Under the pieces are notes generated by a model. The model did no database searches and was not told the DNA's origin. It saw only the letters and a list, made by a program, of their open reading frames with translations. From contig JAJRWI010000069.1 in NCBI GenBank assembly GCA_024276825.1, positions 1-64,000 of the forward strand: DNA of 64,000 bases. The letters are read 5' to 3'. The position numbers and the translations under genes are program-made. This stretch comes from an archaeon. GTDB lineage: Archaea; Asgardarchaeota; Thorarchaeia; Thorarchaeales; Thorarchaeaceae. Of the stretch, positions 44,250 through 53,209 are shown in pieces; the first letter of the stretch is position 1, and every line of letters starts with the position of its first letter.

Positions 44250-45920
44250 ATGACACGCGCTATTCCAGTTTCAATTGGGTGGTTAAGACAACAGACAGGT
44301 TATGACAGAATAAGGCAGACTTATGACTCATTATTGATAGAGAATCTTTTTAAATTGCATTACGGAAATAGAAATTTTAGTCGTGATGTTTTTGAGAGAA
44401 GCAACAATCTCAAGCCCATTGATCCCAAAGTACGGACAAAGAGATTGCTGGAGAGGAAGATTGGAGGACTCGATGCAAAGAACAACTTGACATTGTATGA
44501 GAAATTAAAAGGCGATAGTTTATTCGAGCAGATTCAGTCAGTCTTGCCCAAAATCGGAGAGGGCAGACGATCATTATTGCTTCTAGAAAAGCGTGATGAA
44601 CTCACGTATATCTTAGCCCGTGTGGTTGCAGGATTACTACCAAAGGGGCTTTCATGGACACTAAATTCAGAAGGGATAGATGACCTCTGCGCAGGGAGCT
44701 TTTTCCTTCTGCAGCTTGCCAAGTATTTTGATGCAAGTGTTCGCTGGCTAGAGATAATTAGGCATCCGGAGCTCTACCCAAGAAGCACAACCACAGATAT
44801 TCGAAATATCAGGCCTGACTGTGCGGTTGCCTCGCGATGGGACTTCTTCTTCTCAAAGATTCGACTGTCATTGAATACTATGAGAAAGCCCGAAGTCATG
44901 GAGTTTCACAGAAGGAGAGGAGAATACATCAGGCCCAAACAGGTGACCCATCAAGAGATAATGAACATCTACAATAGGAAGTTTTCAAAACGAACTGCGA
45001 CCACCTTAAGTGCAATATTGGACTTTTCGAGCACTGAAAAGTTTCTCCCAAATATGCCGGGTATCGGATTGCAATATCGCTATGCAATTACCGAGAGGAG
45101 AAAAATTGCTTCATTTTTCAGGGGAGGTCTCATTGAACATTATAAACTCATGCAGACATATGATAATCAGTTCAAACATGTCTTTATCTATCTTGAACCA
45201 ATCGGCACACAAACTGCGCCATTTCTAGCAGATGATGAGATCATCCAATTTGTCACTAATGACGAATCATTCAGTATAAGGCTAGACTTGTATGACAAAG
45301 CAAATAAAGATTGGAGCATAGAACCCTGGAATCAAAAAATCCCAGGGAATCCTCAGAAGAGCGATCTGTGGTTGTATCATGAGATTAGGAGTAGAGTTGA
45401 GAAGGAGAGAAGTTGGAATAAAAGGGAAATGGAGGTCATGTTCACTCTTCTCGGCCATAATGGTTCGTTTCGATCACGAGTTTCAATCATCAATCTGCTA
45501 GGATATAGCACCACAACATTTCACAGGTCTTTGAATAGCATTCTTGATGAGAAGCATGTCAGTCTGATGCATCATCCCACATTGGAATTCATAGGATTGA
45601 CTGAGGGAGTGCTCGTAATCATCCCGGATGCTCATAGCAAGTTGATCAGGAAATGTATCAAATGGTTTAGAAATTCCAATGTGTATTGTCACATACGCAG
45701 CGATTCGGAGAGAAGGAGGTTGGTTGCACATATCAGAACCCCAACCGCAAGGGCATGGATTGTGGCAAAGATCATTCGAGACATGCTATTAAAGGAAGGA
45801 TTGAGATTCGAGGAGGGTGAGTTCATATCAGCTATAATATCGGGTATGAGATATCACTACATGACACTTCCTGCCAGACTATTCGACAAGAGTGGCAAGT
45901 GTTGGAGAGATATCAAGTGA
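44250..45920 (+). CDS. hypothetical protein with a possible winged helix, near the DNA-processing cluster
   Basis: I do not recognise this 556-residue protein. It is soluble, basic and mostly helical. About residues 390-460 could be a winged helix (KREMEVMFTLLGHNGSFRSR, IINLLGYSTTTFHRSLNSIL, then a strand pair ending LTEGVLVIIP). The C-terminal about 90 residues are again alpha/beta with many Arg and Lys (IRSDSERRRLVAHIRTPTAR). Several conserved-looking Trp/Arg clusters occur (ASRWDFFFSKIR). It converges on the 16-gene minus-strand cluster with only five bases between the ends, and has its own strong TATA box. It may be a regulator or component of that cluster, but only position says so. Confidence 0.75.
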   Translation: MTRAIPVSIGWLRQQTGYDRIRQTYDSLLIENLFKLHYGNRNFSRDVFERSNNLKPIDPKVRTKRLLERKIGGLDAKNNLTLYEKLKGDSLFEQIQSVLPKIGEGRRSLLLLEKRDELTYILARVVAGLLPKGLSWTLNSEGIDDLCAGSFFLLQLAKYFDASVRWLEIIRHPELYPRSTTTDIRNIRPDCAVASRWDFFFSKIRLSLNTMRKPEVMEFHRRRGEYIRPKQVTHQEIMNIYNRKFSKRTATTLSAILDFSSTEKFLPNMPGIGLQYRYAITERRKIASFFRGGLIEHYKLMQTYDNQFKHVFIYLEPIGTQTAPFLADDEIIQFVTNDESFSIRLDLYDKANKDWSIEPWNQKIPGNPQKSDLWLYHEIRSRVEKERSWNKREMEVMFTLLGHNGSFRSRVSIINLLGYSTTTFHRSLNSILDEKHVSLMHHPTLEFIGLTEGVLVIIPDAHSKLIRKCIKWFRNSNVYCHIRSDSERRRLVAHIRTPTARAWIVAKIIRDMLLKEGLRFEEGEFISAIISGMRYHYMTLPARLFDKSGKCWRDIK

Positions 45921-45925
45921 TCGAC

Positions 45926-46138
45926 TTAAACAGGCACTTCATCGGCCACTCTCTTAGTAATGGCTCGAATCACTTGTGAGAAGAGTGGATTTCTGCGTTT
46001 GCATTCTTCATGAACCATTCGCAAGAACTTTCTGCAGATCTCCAATAGCTCTCCGTCTGACTTTAGTAGAAAGCCTCTAACAGATATACATACATTACAG
46101 AGTTCATCATCTCTTAGTTTTGACCAATCGATTGGCAT
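45926..46138 (-). CDS. small hypothetical protein, last gene of the cluster
   Basis: About 70 residues starting at ATG 46138, whose first base is the last base of the upstream nuclease stop (TAATG). It is helical with four cysteines in its first half (LCNVCISVRGFLL, LEICRKFL, HEECKRRNP), spaced too irregularly to call a zinc site. An upstream in-frame start at 46186 would overlap the nuclease gene by 49 bases. There is no family match that I can name. Confidence 0.6.
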   Translation of the reverse strand: MPIDWSKLRDDELCNVCISVRGFLLKSDGELLEICRKFLRMVHEECKRRNPLFSQVIRAITKRVADEVPV

Positions 46139-47127
46139 TAAAACCAAACCTCCAGAGTTGTTTGATAAGTTCCGAATCTCTTCCATGTTCTGATTATCTC
46201 ACTAGTCAGGATTTCAGCCCTGTCCTCATTCATTACTACATTCAGAATCTTGGTTAGTCGTGAACTCAATGGCGAGCGAAGTTGCAGGTCGCTGGTGTTG
46301 ATAAATAACCGATTGACTTCATCAAAAGTTTCACGCGCACGAATAAACTCTTCGCGCTCACTCTGCAGAAAGCCAAGCGATCTTAAAACATCTTCAAGAA
46401 ACCCGAATCGTTTCAGCAGGATTGCGCCCTTGCGTGGACCTATTCCTTTGACACCCGGCGAGAAATCACAACCCGATAGAATTGCCAGGTCTCTTAATTG
46501 CTCAATGTCTAGGCCTATGGATTTCAACACTGAGTCCAATGTAGTATATTCAACCTCGTCTTTCGAATAACGAATTGATTTGGAAACATGAGGACTACCA
46601 AAGAGAAGTGCATCTACATCATTAGACAAACATGTTCCTGCAAAGCCATCCTTGCATAGTAGGGCTGCAGCCATCTCAGCCTCAGTTGGAGAAGTGATTG
46701 CTGGCACGCCAATTGCAGAACAAATATCCATGATATGGTATGCCGAGAAGTACCATCGCAGAGAAGGACTATCATGGAGACTCTGAACGAGAAAAATATC
46801 CCTTGGATCTTGAGTCCTAGAGAATTCCCTATACAGGTCATTTGCAGTTCGAATCAACTCAGGGTTGGGAGAACGCTTGAGATGTTCAGGGATTCCATCA
46901 AATATGAATACAGGCAGGATATTGCTGGCAAGAGCCTTCTTTATGAAGCCAAGGACAATTGAAACATGAATAGTCGAAATTCTATCTAGAGATTGGATGA
47001 TTCTGTTCTCGATTGAACGAATTCTCTTCATCAAATAGTTAGGGGCATCAATCGCAATCACTGCTGGGTGTATAGTATTGATCTTACCGACCTGCCAGGA
47101 GATGAAGTCCCAGTTCTTAACACCCAT
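46138..47127 (-). CDS. FEN1/XPG-like structure-specific nuclease
   Basis: A 329-residue flap-endonuclease-type protein. All seven metal-binding acids of FEN1 have counterparts: Asp in AIDAPNYL, Asp in PVFIFDG, two Glu in SPTEAEMAAA, two Asp in SNDVDALLFG, and Asp in LSGCDF. The DNA-binding helix-two-turn-helix follows (GVKGIGPRKGAILLKRFG). It begins MGVKNWDF, keeping the MG start that FEN1 needs, but the gateway region is divergent and no PCNA-binding PIP box is evident at the C-terminus (LEVWF). It is probably a paralogue with a specialised role and not the replicative FEN1. GGAGG lies seven bases upstream; the ATG directly follows the stop of the RecA-like gene. Confidence 0.9.
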   Translation of the reverse strand: MGVKNWDFISWQVGKINTIHPAVIAIDAPNYLMKRIRSIENRIIQSLDRISTIHVSIVLGFIKKALASNILPVFIFDGIPEHLKRSPNPELIRTANDLYREFSRTQDPRDIFLVQSLHDSPSLRWYFSAYHIMDICSAIGVPAITSPTEAEMAAALLCKDGFAGTCLSNDVDALLFGSPHVSKSIRYSKDEVEYTTLDSVLKSIGLDIEQLRDLAILSGCDFSPGVKGIGPRKGAILLKRFGFLEDVLRSLGFLQSEREEFIRARETFDEVNRLFINTSDLQLRSPLSSRLTKILNVVMNEDRAEILTSEIIRTWKRFGTYQTTLEVWF

Positions 47128-47832
47128 CTATACTACCTCCACCCCACTCTTTCTTATTCTTACAACAATTGCAGGGGGTATTCCATGAATAGGACTTTTT
47201 TCAGCAAGGATTCTATAGTAATCCCTTGTTCCCTCAAGAAGCCCCACAAGAAGGGACCAGTCGATATCGTGGGTCAGAACATTTCCACCTATGGGGATTA
47301 TCTTTCCAGAGTCCCAATTGCGTTTTGAGTGCCCCGTTAATAGAATGTGAATATCCATCGAATTGGCAAGTCCCCTCAAGCATTCAAGAGTGTTGAAGAG
47401 TTTGCGTTGCCTTTCTTTCGATCCTGGATTTCCTGATAGGTTCAGAAGATTTGTGAGGTTATCGATTATAAGAAGGAAGAGTAATTCGAATTCTCTTAAT
47501 GATTCTTTGAGCAGTTGGATATCCTCAAGATTTAGAATGTTGGTAAAATGAACCAATCTCATTACTTTCTCAGATTGAGAGGAGTTCTTGCACATGCTTC
47601 TTATTATCCTAGGGTTGTAATTCTTTCCTGAGTCAAGGAACACCACAGACTTTCCTGCCTTTGCAACTTGAACTGCAAGGTTGTGGGCCAACAATGTTAG
47701 AGGTGCTTTGTTAGGTCCGTGAATCAATGTGATCTGATGACTTTGTAGTTGGAATATGCTGTTAAGAACATGAGGCTTCAATGAGATGTTAAGATCATCA
47801 TCAGTTCTTAGTCTATCAAGTGGAATGGCCAT
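47128..47832 (-). CDS. RecA/RadA-fold protein with degenerate P-loop
   Basis: A 234-residue RecA-like core domain with no HhH domain. The P-loop position reads LIHGPNKAPLTLLA (about 38-48), without the GKT/S of Walker A. The Walker B strand is kept (LLFLLIIDNLTNLL), as is the later ILLTGHSKR strand and turn and the C-terminal AIVVRIRKSG beta-hairpin of RadA/RadB-like proteins. It probably does not hydrolyse ATP and may act as a structural partner of the RadB-like protein two genes upstream, as catalytically weak Rad51 paralogues do. GGGGTGAG precedes the ATG. It overlaps the membrane-protein gene by 17 bases. Confidence 0.8.
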   Translation of the reverse strand: MAIPLDRLRTDDDLNISLKPHVLNSIFQLQSHQITLIHGPNKAPLTLLAHNLAVQVAKAGKSVVFLDSGKNYNPRIIRSMCKNSSQSEKVMRLVHFTNILNLEDIQLLKESLREFELLFLLIIDNLTNLLNLSGNPGSKERQRKLFNTLECLRGLANSMDIHILLTGHSKRNWDSGKIIPIGGNVLTHDIDWSLLVGLLEGTRDYYRILAEKSPIHGIPPAIVVRIRKSGVEVV

Positions 47833-48787
47833 TCTCTCTCACCCCAGCAGGAATCATTCGAGTATCGCGGTTGATTAGTAATGAACTGATCACATTTGTT
47901 GGCAGCCTTGATACATTGTAGCCTGATACAAAGACATCGGGACATACTGCAATCAGTCCCCCAATTCGGGGAAACAATGTGACATAGTTTGCACCTTCAG
48001 TCAGAAGAACATCAATCAATTTCTGCTCCGGAATGATACAATATCGCCCATGTGCAAGTTCACCCTCATTCTCAATGAGTGGAAGAGCAAGAACAAGCTT
48101 GAGTAGGATTTGACTCCCAATCTCGTAAGGTATCTTGTTTCTTTGGAGCAGGTTATTGATTGTAGCATGCCAGTCCTCGAGATGTTTGGCTCTCAATACC
48201 AAGGCATCAAATTCATCAAGAATTGTCATTGAAACCGGAAGCATCGGACGGTCTCTCATAAGCTGAATAATCTTCATTTCATACTCTTTAGGGATTATGA
48301 ACAGGGCCAATGATGAAGTGCTAATTCTGAGCCAGCTAAAAGTATGCCCTTCCCAAACTGAGTAGAGTTTCATAACGAGAAAGCTGATAAGCGGATAAGA
48401 CCCAAATAACTGGCCCAATATCGAGATTGAACTCTGGGGGTCTTGAACTAATCGCGCTAGCAGGCCGACAAGTGCAACCGCTGCAATCATTGGGACTATT
48501 CCAAAAGGAAGTATGATCAAAGCACTTGCTATTGCCAAGAGAATGACACTTGCCCATGCGATGATGCTAATTAAATTAAACAATAGACCATCTTTATCAT
48601 CAAATTTCCCTGAAATTCGTAACAAGGCTACTGAACAGACTATCAAAACAATTAGAGGAAGATAATCGCCCAGTCTAGCAGCAATCACAATTGAGGACAC
48701 ATATCTGATTAGATGCCCACCCATGAGAATAGCAAAAGCTGCTGCAAATGATAGCCACATCAGACGAAAGCAGTACTTACTGAACAA
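47816..48787 (-). CDS. membrane protein with cytosolic C-terminal domain
   Basis: A 323-residue protein with about five hydrophobic helices in the first 150 residues (LMWLSFAAAFAILMGG, LPLIVLIVCSVALL, ASVILLAIASALIILPFG and others) and a soluble alpha/beta domain from about 165 (IIPKEYEMKIIQLMRDRPML ... YVTLFPRIGGLIAVCPDVFV). It starts at TTG 48787, with GGAGGG about ten bases upstream, inside the end of the RadB-like gene; ATG 48760 is an alternative that starts directly at that stop. I recognise no family. Placement between two RecA-like genes suggests that it anchors them to the membrane. Confidence 0.75.
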   Translation of the reverse strand: MFSKYCFRLMWLSFAAAFAILMGGHLIRYVSSIVIAARLGDYLPLIVLIVCSVALLRISGKFDDKDGLLFNLISIIAWASVILLAIASALIILPFGIVPMIAAVALVGLLARLVQDPQSSISILGQLFGSYPLISFLVMKLYSVWEGHTFSWLRISTSSLALFIIPKEYEMKIIQLMRDRPMLPVSMTILDEFDALVLRAKHLEDWHATINNLLQRNKIPYEIGSQILLKLVLALPLIENEGELAHGRYCIIPEQKLIDVLLTEGANYVTLFPRIGGLIAVCPDVFVSGYNVSRLPTNVISSLLINRDTRMIPAGVRENGHST

Positions 48788-49413
48788 TTCAGATCGCCCT
48801 CCTGTAAGGCACCATCAGGCCTGATAATGACAGAACCATTCTCTTGTATGAGAGTCTCTGCTATCTTATTTCCATTTACCAAGATGCTAGAGATACCAGT
48901 AGGATCTCTTCTAATTTCAAGGTCATTATCACAGAATCTCCTGATGATATCGTAGAGGAGAGGGACATTGTGATCATTGAGAAAACGCATCTCATTGATT
49001 GCAAGAATCTGAAGGTTGGAATTCATAACCAGTGAGGAAAGAGTTGGCATTACCTCTTCTAACATTTCTCTGCCCCATAATGTGGGGTCTTTTCGTCCCA
49101 AGTCCACAGTTCGTGATATCGAGTCTATGACAACTAGCCTTGTGTTGCTGTTGATCAATTTGGGTAGTCGTTGTATCTGCTCTAATGCCTGCCCATGAGC
49201 CATGACGACTGAAACATTTTCTCTCTTGCCATTATTCAGTGATATGTTGTTTCTAAGGGGGTTTAGGAATGACCATTTACCATCCGTGTTCATCCATAGT
49301 ACATGATGATTCACAGTTAGTGGGGCTGCAATGGCAATTGCGAAAAGTGTCTTTCCAGAGCCTGCATCACCCCATACATGAGTCAGGCCTTTCAAATTCA
49401 GCATCATCCGCAA
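48760..49413 (-). CDS. RadB-like RecA-family ATPase
   Basis: A 217-residue RecA-core protein like archaeal RadB and Rad51 paralogues. Walker A is intact (WGDAGSGKTLFAIAIA, 14-29), Walker B is RLVVIDSISRT and a later LQILAINEM strand follows. There is no N-terminal HhH domain. RadB proteins assist RadA and do not themselves exchange strands, so an accessory recombination or DNA-processing role is expected. It starts at TTG 49413, eight to ten bases after GGAGGGGG; ATGs at 49407 and 49404 are alternatives. The next gene overlaps its end. Confidence 0.85.
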   Translation of the reverse strand: MRMMLNLKGLTHVWGDAGSGKTLFAIAIAAPLTVNHHVLWMNTDGKWSFLNPLRNNISLNNGKRENVSVVMAHGQALEQIQRLPKLINSNTRLVVIDSISRTVDLGRKDPTLWGREMLEEVMPTLSSLVMNSNLQILAINEMRFLNDHNVPLLYDIIRRFCDNDLEIRRDPTGISSILVNGNKIAETLIQENGSVIIRPDGALQEGDLNCSVSTAFV

Positions 49414-49416
49414 ATA

Positions 49417-51009
49417 TCACACCCCCTCCCCAATAGTTGCTTTCGATGTTGGCTTGCTGGATGGGTCGCTTTCTCTGTCATCTTCAACTGCACCTGCGTT
49501 TCTAATTTCGGCTAATACATCTTCAATACTGTCAAGTTCAGAGCCACCTTCAGATGCTGGTTGATCATCGGACATAGTTCCACCATTCTCTGTATCACTT
49601 GCCACAATGACTGGCAAATCGCCCTCCATCCAAGACCTAGTCTGGGCACTAATAGCTTGGATTGATTTCTCCTCGATGATGTCATCAGGGGTCTCCAGCT
49701 CTTCCTCAATTGCTTGCAGAGTATCTCGCAATGACCTGTCATTAAGAACATCATATACTCTATCACGAGCCTCAGGATCGATTAATCCTGCATTGAATAA
49801 TGAACAACTAATCTGGCCTATTATTGCAATGAGCCTTTTTTCAGTCAGGGGCGAAGTGAAATGAGAAGTGATATCGCTATAGATCAATGCAAGTTCTGCT
49901 TCTTCATTGCCATCAAGAGTATATAAAGTTCGGAAGAGACCCAAGAACTTGTCCAAGCCAGTATCGCCTGATGTACTGTGACTATCAATCAGGTTTGGCG
50001 CCGCAAACACACATTCATCTAGAATTGATGACAATAACAAAACAGTCCTCTCAATCTGTCCCGAGGATATTGACTCAGCTGATGAGATTAACAGCGGGGA
50101 TATTATGAAACTCATATCTCCTATGGCCTTCAGAATGGTCTTGTTGTTCGCAATTGCCTGATCAATGCGATAAGAATCAGATAGAGATGCAATGCATGTC
50201 AGTTCATCATTAAAGTTGTTCCAGAACGATGTGATGCGCTTACGGGAGTCCATTAGAAGCCAAGAGCCAAATGCACTGCTTGCAATTGCTGAAACAAGTG
50301 GAATGACGAATAAACTTGATCGATAGATAAATGCTGTAACCAGTGAGAGCAATCCAATTATGCCGAAGATGATTCCAAGAGCTCCATACCATCCCCTAGT
50401 TATTCCTGCTTTCAAATAGTCCCACTTTTCAGGAATAACATTTTCATAAAGATCAGATAGAAACGCTCTATTATCGCTGTTAATCGCCGGCACAAAGGTT
50501 TCTCTGTTGACAACTCTTCGAGAGTCAGTCAACCAAGAGAGATCAAAGGATGGTCTTACATCATCTATCACAACATAGACAGTCTTGGTCGGGTAAATGG
50601 CCGACCGCTTCATACTTTTGTTAGACACAAAGAGGGGGATTTTGACATTACCCAAGGGTATTCGGATTTTGAACTCATCGAGATTTATGTCCAAGTCCAC
50701 ATCAGATAATGTTTCATGAAGATTCCTGCTGATTACATCCAGCACCCTTGATTTCAGAGCAAGCACTGATCTACCGAATTGAGCTCTTTGAAGATCAAGC
50801 ACATATGTGATGTCAACATGCACTCCGCGTGTAGAAGGCATTCGGTTAAGCCTTACAGCAAGAATCAGCCCATTGTCATAAACGTTTACTCGATAGCCCA
50901 ATCGTTTTAATGATTCTTCAAGGTCATAGAGTTCGGTGTTTATGACCTCATTCTCATTTTCTAGGGCTTGGTCTTCATCAGCCCTTTCAGTTTTCTCTTT
51001 AATTTTCAT
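49417..51009 (-). CDS. membrane protein with two mid-sequence helices, unknown function
   Basis: With ATG 51009 (ten bases after GGAGG) it has 530 residues; an in-frame ATG at 51045 would lengthen it to 542. Residues about 20-195 are soluble (VHVDITYVLDLQRAQFGRSV, FKIRIPLGNVKIPLFVSNKS). Two membrane helices lie at about 210-255 (WYGALGIIFGIIGLLSLVTA, FVIPLVSAIASSAFGSWLL), and a helical cytosolic domain of about 180 residues follows. The C-terminal about 70 residues are acidic and disordered. No enzyme motif is visible. It is probably a membrane platform of the cluster. It overlaps the Ski2-type helicase gene by 11 bases. Confidence 0.75.
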   Translation of the reverse strand: MKIKEKTERADEDQALENENEVINTELYDLEESLKRLGYRVNVYDNGLILAVRLNRMPSTRGVHVDITYVLDLQRAQFGRSVLALKSRVLDVISRNLHETLSDVDLDINLDEFKIRIPLGNVKIPLFVSNKSMKRSAIYPTKTVYVVIDDVRPSFDLSWLTDSRRVVNRETFVPAINSDNRAFLSDLYENVIPEKWDYLKAGITRGWYGALGIIFGIIGLLSLVTAFIYRSSLFVIPLVSAIASSAFGSWLLMDSRKRITSFWNNFNDELTCIASLSDSYRIDQAIANNKTILKAIGDMSFIISPLLISSAESISSGQIERTVLLLSSILDECVFAAPNLIDSHSTSGDTGLDKFLGLFRTLYTLDGNEEAELALIYSDITSHFTSPLTEKRLIAIIGQISCSLFNAGLIDPEARDRVYDVLNDRSLRDTLQAIEEELETPDDIIEEKSIQAISAQTRSWMEGDLPVIVASDTENGGTMSDDQPASEGGSELDSIEDVLAEIRNAGAVEDDRESDPSSKPTSKATIGEGV

Positions 51010-53209
51010 TTTCAGAAGCCTCCAATTTTCCGAATCTTCTATCAATCAACAGTTTCAATTGACGAGCATTCTCAGACACCTGTACTAGTCCACCATGTTG
51101 GGCTATGACAGATATGCAATACAGCAGCCACTTGGCATTCTCAAGAATGAATATCAGATCCCCATAGGAGATCGAGTACATCTTTGAGATGTCATGCAGG
51201 GGTATTGAAGTGGTTGCAACCTGCCCAATGAATTGTTCAAAATCAATCTCGAGCTTTTTGCCAGTTTCAAGTCGAGTCAAATGATGAACAAGCCAGAATA
51301 ATTGAGAGTTATTCTCGATGATTGGCAATATAACAATCATCTCACGAAAAGTATTCGTGCGTAAATAGAGTTTATTTACAAGACGTCCAAGATGAGTTGG
51401 TCTCAGTTTACCATCAATCGAACCCTCGACTAGACCCAACCTTATCAGACTTCTAGCTGGGCTTGATTCACTTAGCGCTAGGGGGATGATATAATTAGCA
51501 TTGTCGGGATGCTGTTGAACTGCGGACACACCAAGTGAAACCAGATGCGGGCAGAGAATGCCATTCTTCATTAACGGTTGTCCGCATGAGCAGGTTGGTC
51601 CTTCGATTAGATTATTGGAGGAGGTACGGATTGAGAATCTGCAAGTCACACTGCCTCCCGGAATGCCCGAAACCAGTCCCCCAATAACGGTGGGACTGAT
51701 CTCGCGAATCTCCACTCGTCCTAGAACACCCTCTTTTGCCGCTTTTAGAGTCGATGATATACTATGGCGTTCTATGGCCTTAATTGCAGTGATTTCACCA
51801 AGTTCGAGTATCCGAGATGGAGAGTTGATATCACGAACACTGGTAAATGCAAGAAATGAGTTTCCAAGAAAGCCATGTTCTATTGAGTCAAGAGTCGATT
51901 CACCAACAAAGTCAAGAGCGACGAGCAATTGGTCGGTGAGGTCATTTGCAATCTGACTGTGAATCTGTTCATATTTTGGAATCAGAATTATATTTCCTGC
52001 ATCATCCTGAACATTGTCAAAATATGACTCAACGATTCTTTGAGCTTCGCCCCTGCTGCCAGCAAGAATAATGCCAAAGCCCTTTAGATCCTTTCCAGGC
52101 CGTCCTGCTCTTCCCAGCATTTGATGAACAAGATTTGCAGGCAACAATTGAGTGCTGACACCAGGCTGGTTCACATTAGTAATCACAACTGTTCTTGCGG
52201 GCAGGTTCATTCCAGCAGCAAGAGTTGTAGTTGCGCTGATGACCTTAATGAGACCTCTTTCAAACAGGTCTTCAATAAATAAGCGAGTTTTGGAATTCAT
52301 TCCCGCATGATGGAATGCAACACCATCATGGATCAGTGGAGTCAAATCAGGAGCAATCTGAGAACCCCAATTAGACACACCACCGACTTCACTATCGAGC
52401 TCTATTTTTTCCCTACGGGTCAGTTGTCTGCCAACTTCATTAGCAATACGTTTCGCTGTTGCTTCGGCCTCTCGTCTGGTTCTGTTGAAGATTATCAATT
52501 GGCCATTGCTCTGAACGGTAGTCATTATGATTTCCCGAGCCAGACGGGTTCGGTCTGAAGTCGAAATGACCCTATTAACAAGTGGTACTGGTCGTTCTGT
52601 ATGAGTAATGAGCTTGCAGTCAAGCCATTCAGCAAGCTCATCTGGAGCAGCAATTGTTGCTGATAGCGCAATAATCTGAACATCCGATATTATACGTTTC
52701 AACCGAATAATCAGGCTTTCAAGACGTGATCCTCTCTTGCCTTGAGAGAGAGTCTGTATCTCATCAATCACAACTGCACCAATCTCAGATAGCCAAGAGG
52801 TTCTGTGGCGAAATAACGAGTCGGCCCTCTCATATGTCATCACTATGATGTCATTATCTGCCAGTTCATCACCATTCATGTAATAATCGCCCGTTGAGAG
52901 AGCAATCTTGATCTGCTCGCTGGCATACTTTGCCCATAGCTCATTAGCAATCTGTGTAGCCAATGCTCGTAATGGGACAAGGTAAATGCCTTTGGAACCG
53001 TCAATTACTGCACGCAACAGGGCCATTTCACCAATGAGGGTCTTGCCTGAACCAGTGGGAGAGCAAATCATTAGGCTCTCGCCATCAAGCACTCCTTCCT
53101 CAATCGCTCGCACCTGCACTCCTCTGGGAGTGACCCCTATTGTACTTAGTATTCTTTTGATCTCTTGAGCAGTGTCAATTACGGCCACCAACTCACACCC
53201 CTCCCTCAA
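50999..53209 (-). CDS. Ski2-like superfamily 2 helicase with SWIM zinc motif
   Basis: A 736-residue helicase of the Hel308/Ski2 group. Motifs: Walker A CSPTGSGKT (49-57), VPLRALA, DEIQ (motif II, about 147), LSATIAAPDELAEWL, HHAGMN and QMLGRAGRPG (motif VI). In place of the usual Hel308 ratchet ending it has a C-x-C-x10-C-x-H motif (TCSCGQPLMKNGILCPHLV, about 538-553), the SWIM zinc-finger pattern. SWIM proteins bind Rad51 paralogues in the eukaryotic Shu complex and an archaeal counterpart. The C-terminal about 150 residues are helical. The frame opens at 53209, but GTG 53188 or TTG 53191, after GGGAGGGGTG, are likely real starts. Confidence 0.9.
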   Translation of the reverse strand: MREGCELVAVIDTAQEIKRILSTIGVTPRGVQVRAIEEGVLDGESLMICSPTGSGKTLIGEMALLRAVIDGSKGIYLVPLRALATQIANELWAKYASEQIKIALSTGDYYMNGDELADNDIIVMTYERADSLFRHRTSWLSEIGAVVIDEIQTLSQGKRGSRLESLIIRLKRIISDVQIIALSATIAAPDELAEWLDCKLITHTERPVPLVNRVISTSDRTRLAREIIMTTVQSNGQLIIFNRTRREAEATAKRIANEVGRQLTRREKIELDSEVGGVSNWGSQIAPDLTPLIHDGVAFHHAGMNSKTRLFIEDLFERGLIKVISATTTLAAGMNLPARTVVITNVNQPGVSTQLLPANLVHQMLGRAGRPGKDLKGFGIILAGSRGEAQRIVESYFDNVQDDAGNIILIPKYEQIHSQIANDLTDQLLVALDFVGESTLDSIEHGFLGNSFLAFTSVRDINSPSRILELGEITAIKAIERHSISSTLKAAKEGVLGRVEIREISPTVIGGLVSGIPGGSVTCRFSIRTSSNNLIEGPTCSCGQPLMKNGILCPHLVSLGVSAVQQHPDNANYIIPLALSESSPARSLIRLGLVEGSIDGKLRPTHLGRLVNKLYLRTNTFREMIVILPIIENNSQLFWLVHHLTRLETGKKLEIDFEQFIGQVATTSIPLHDISKMYSISYGDLIFILENAKWLLYCISVIAQHGGLVQVSENARQLKLLIDRRFGKLEASENEN

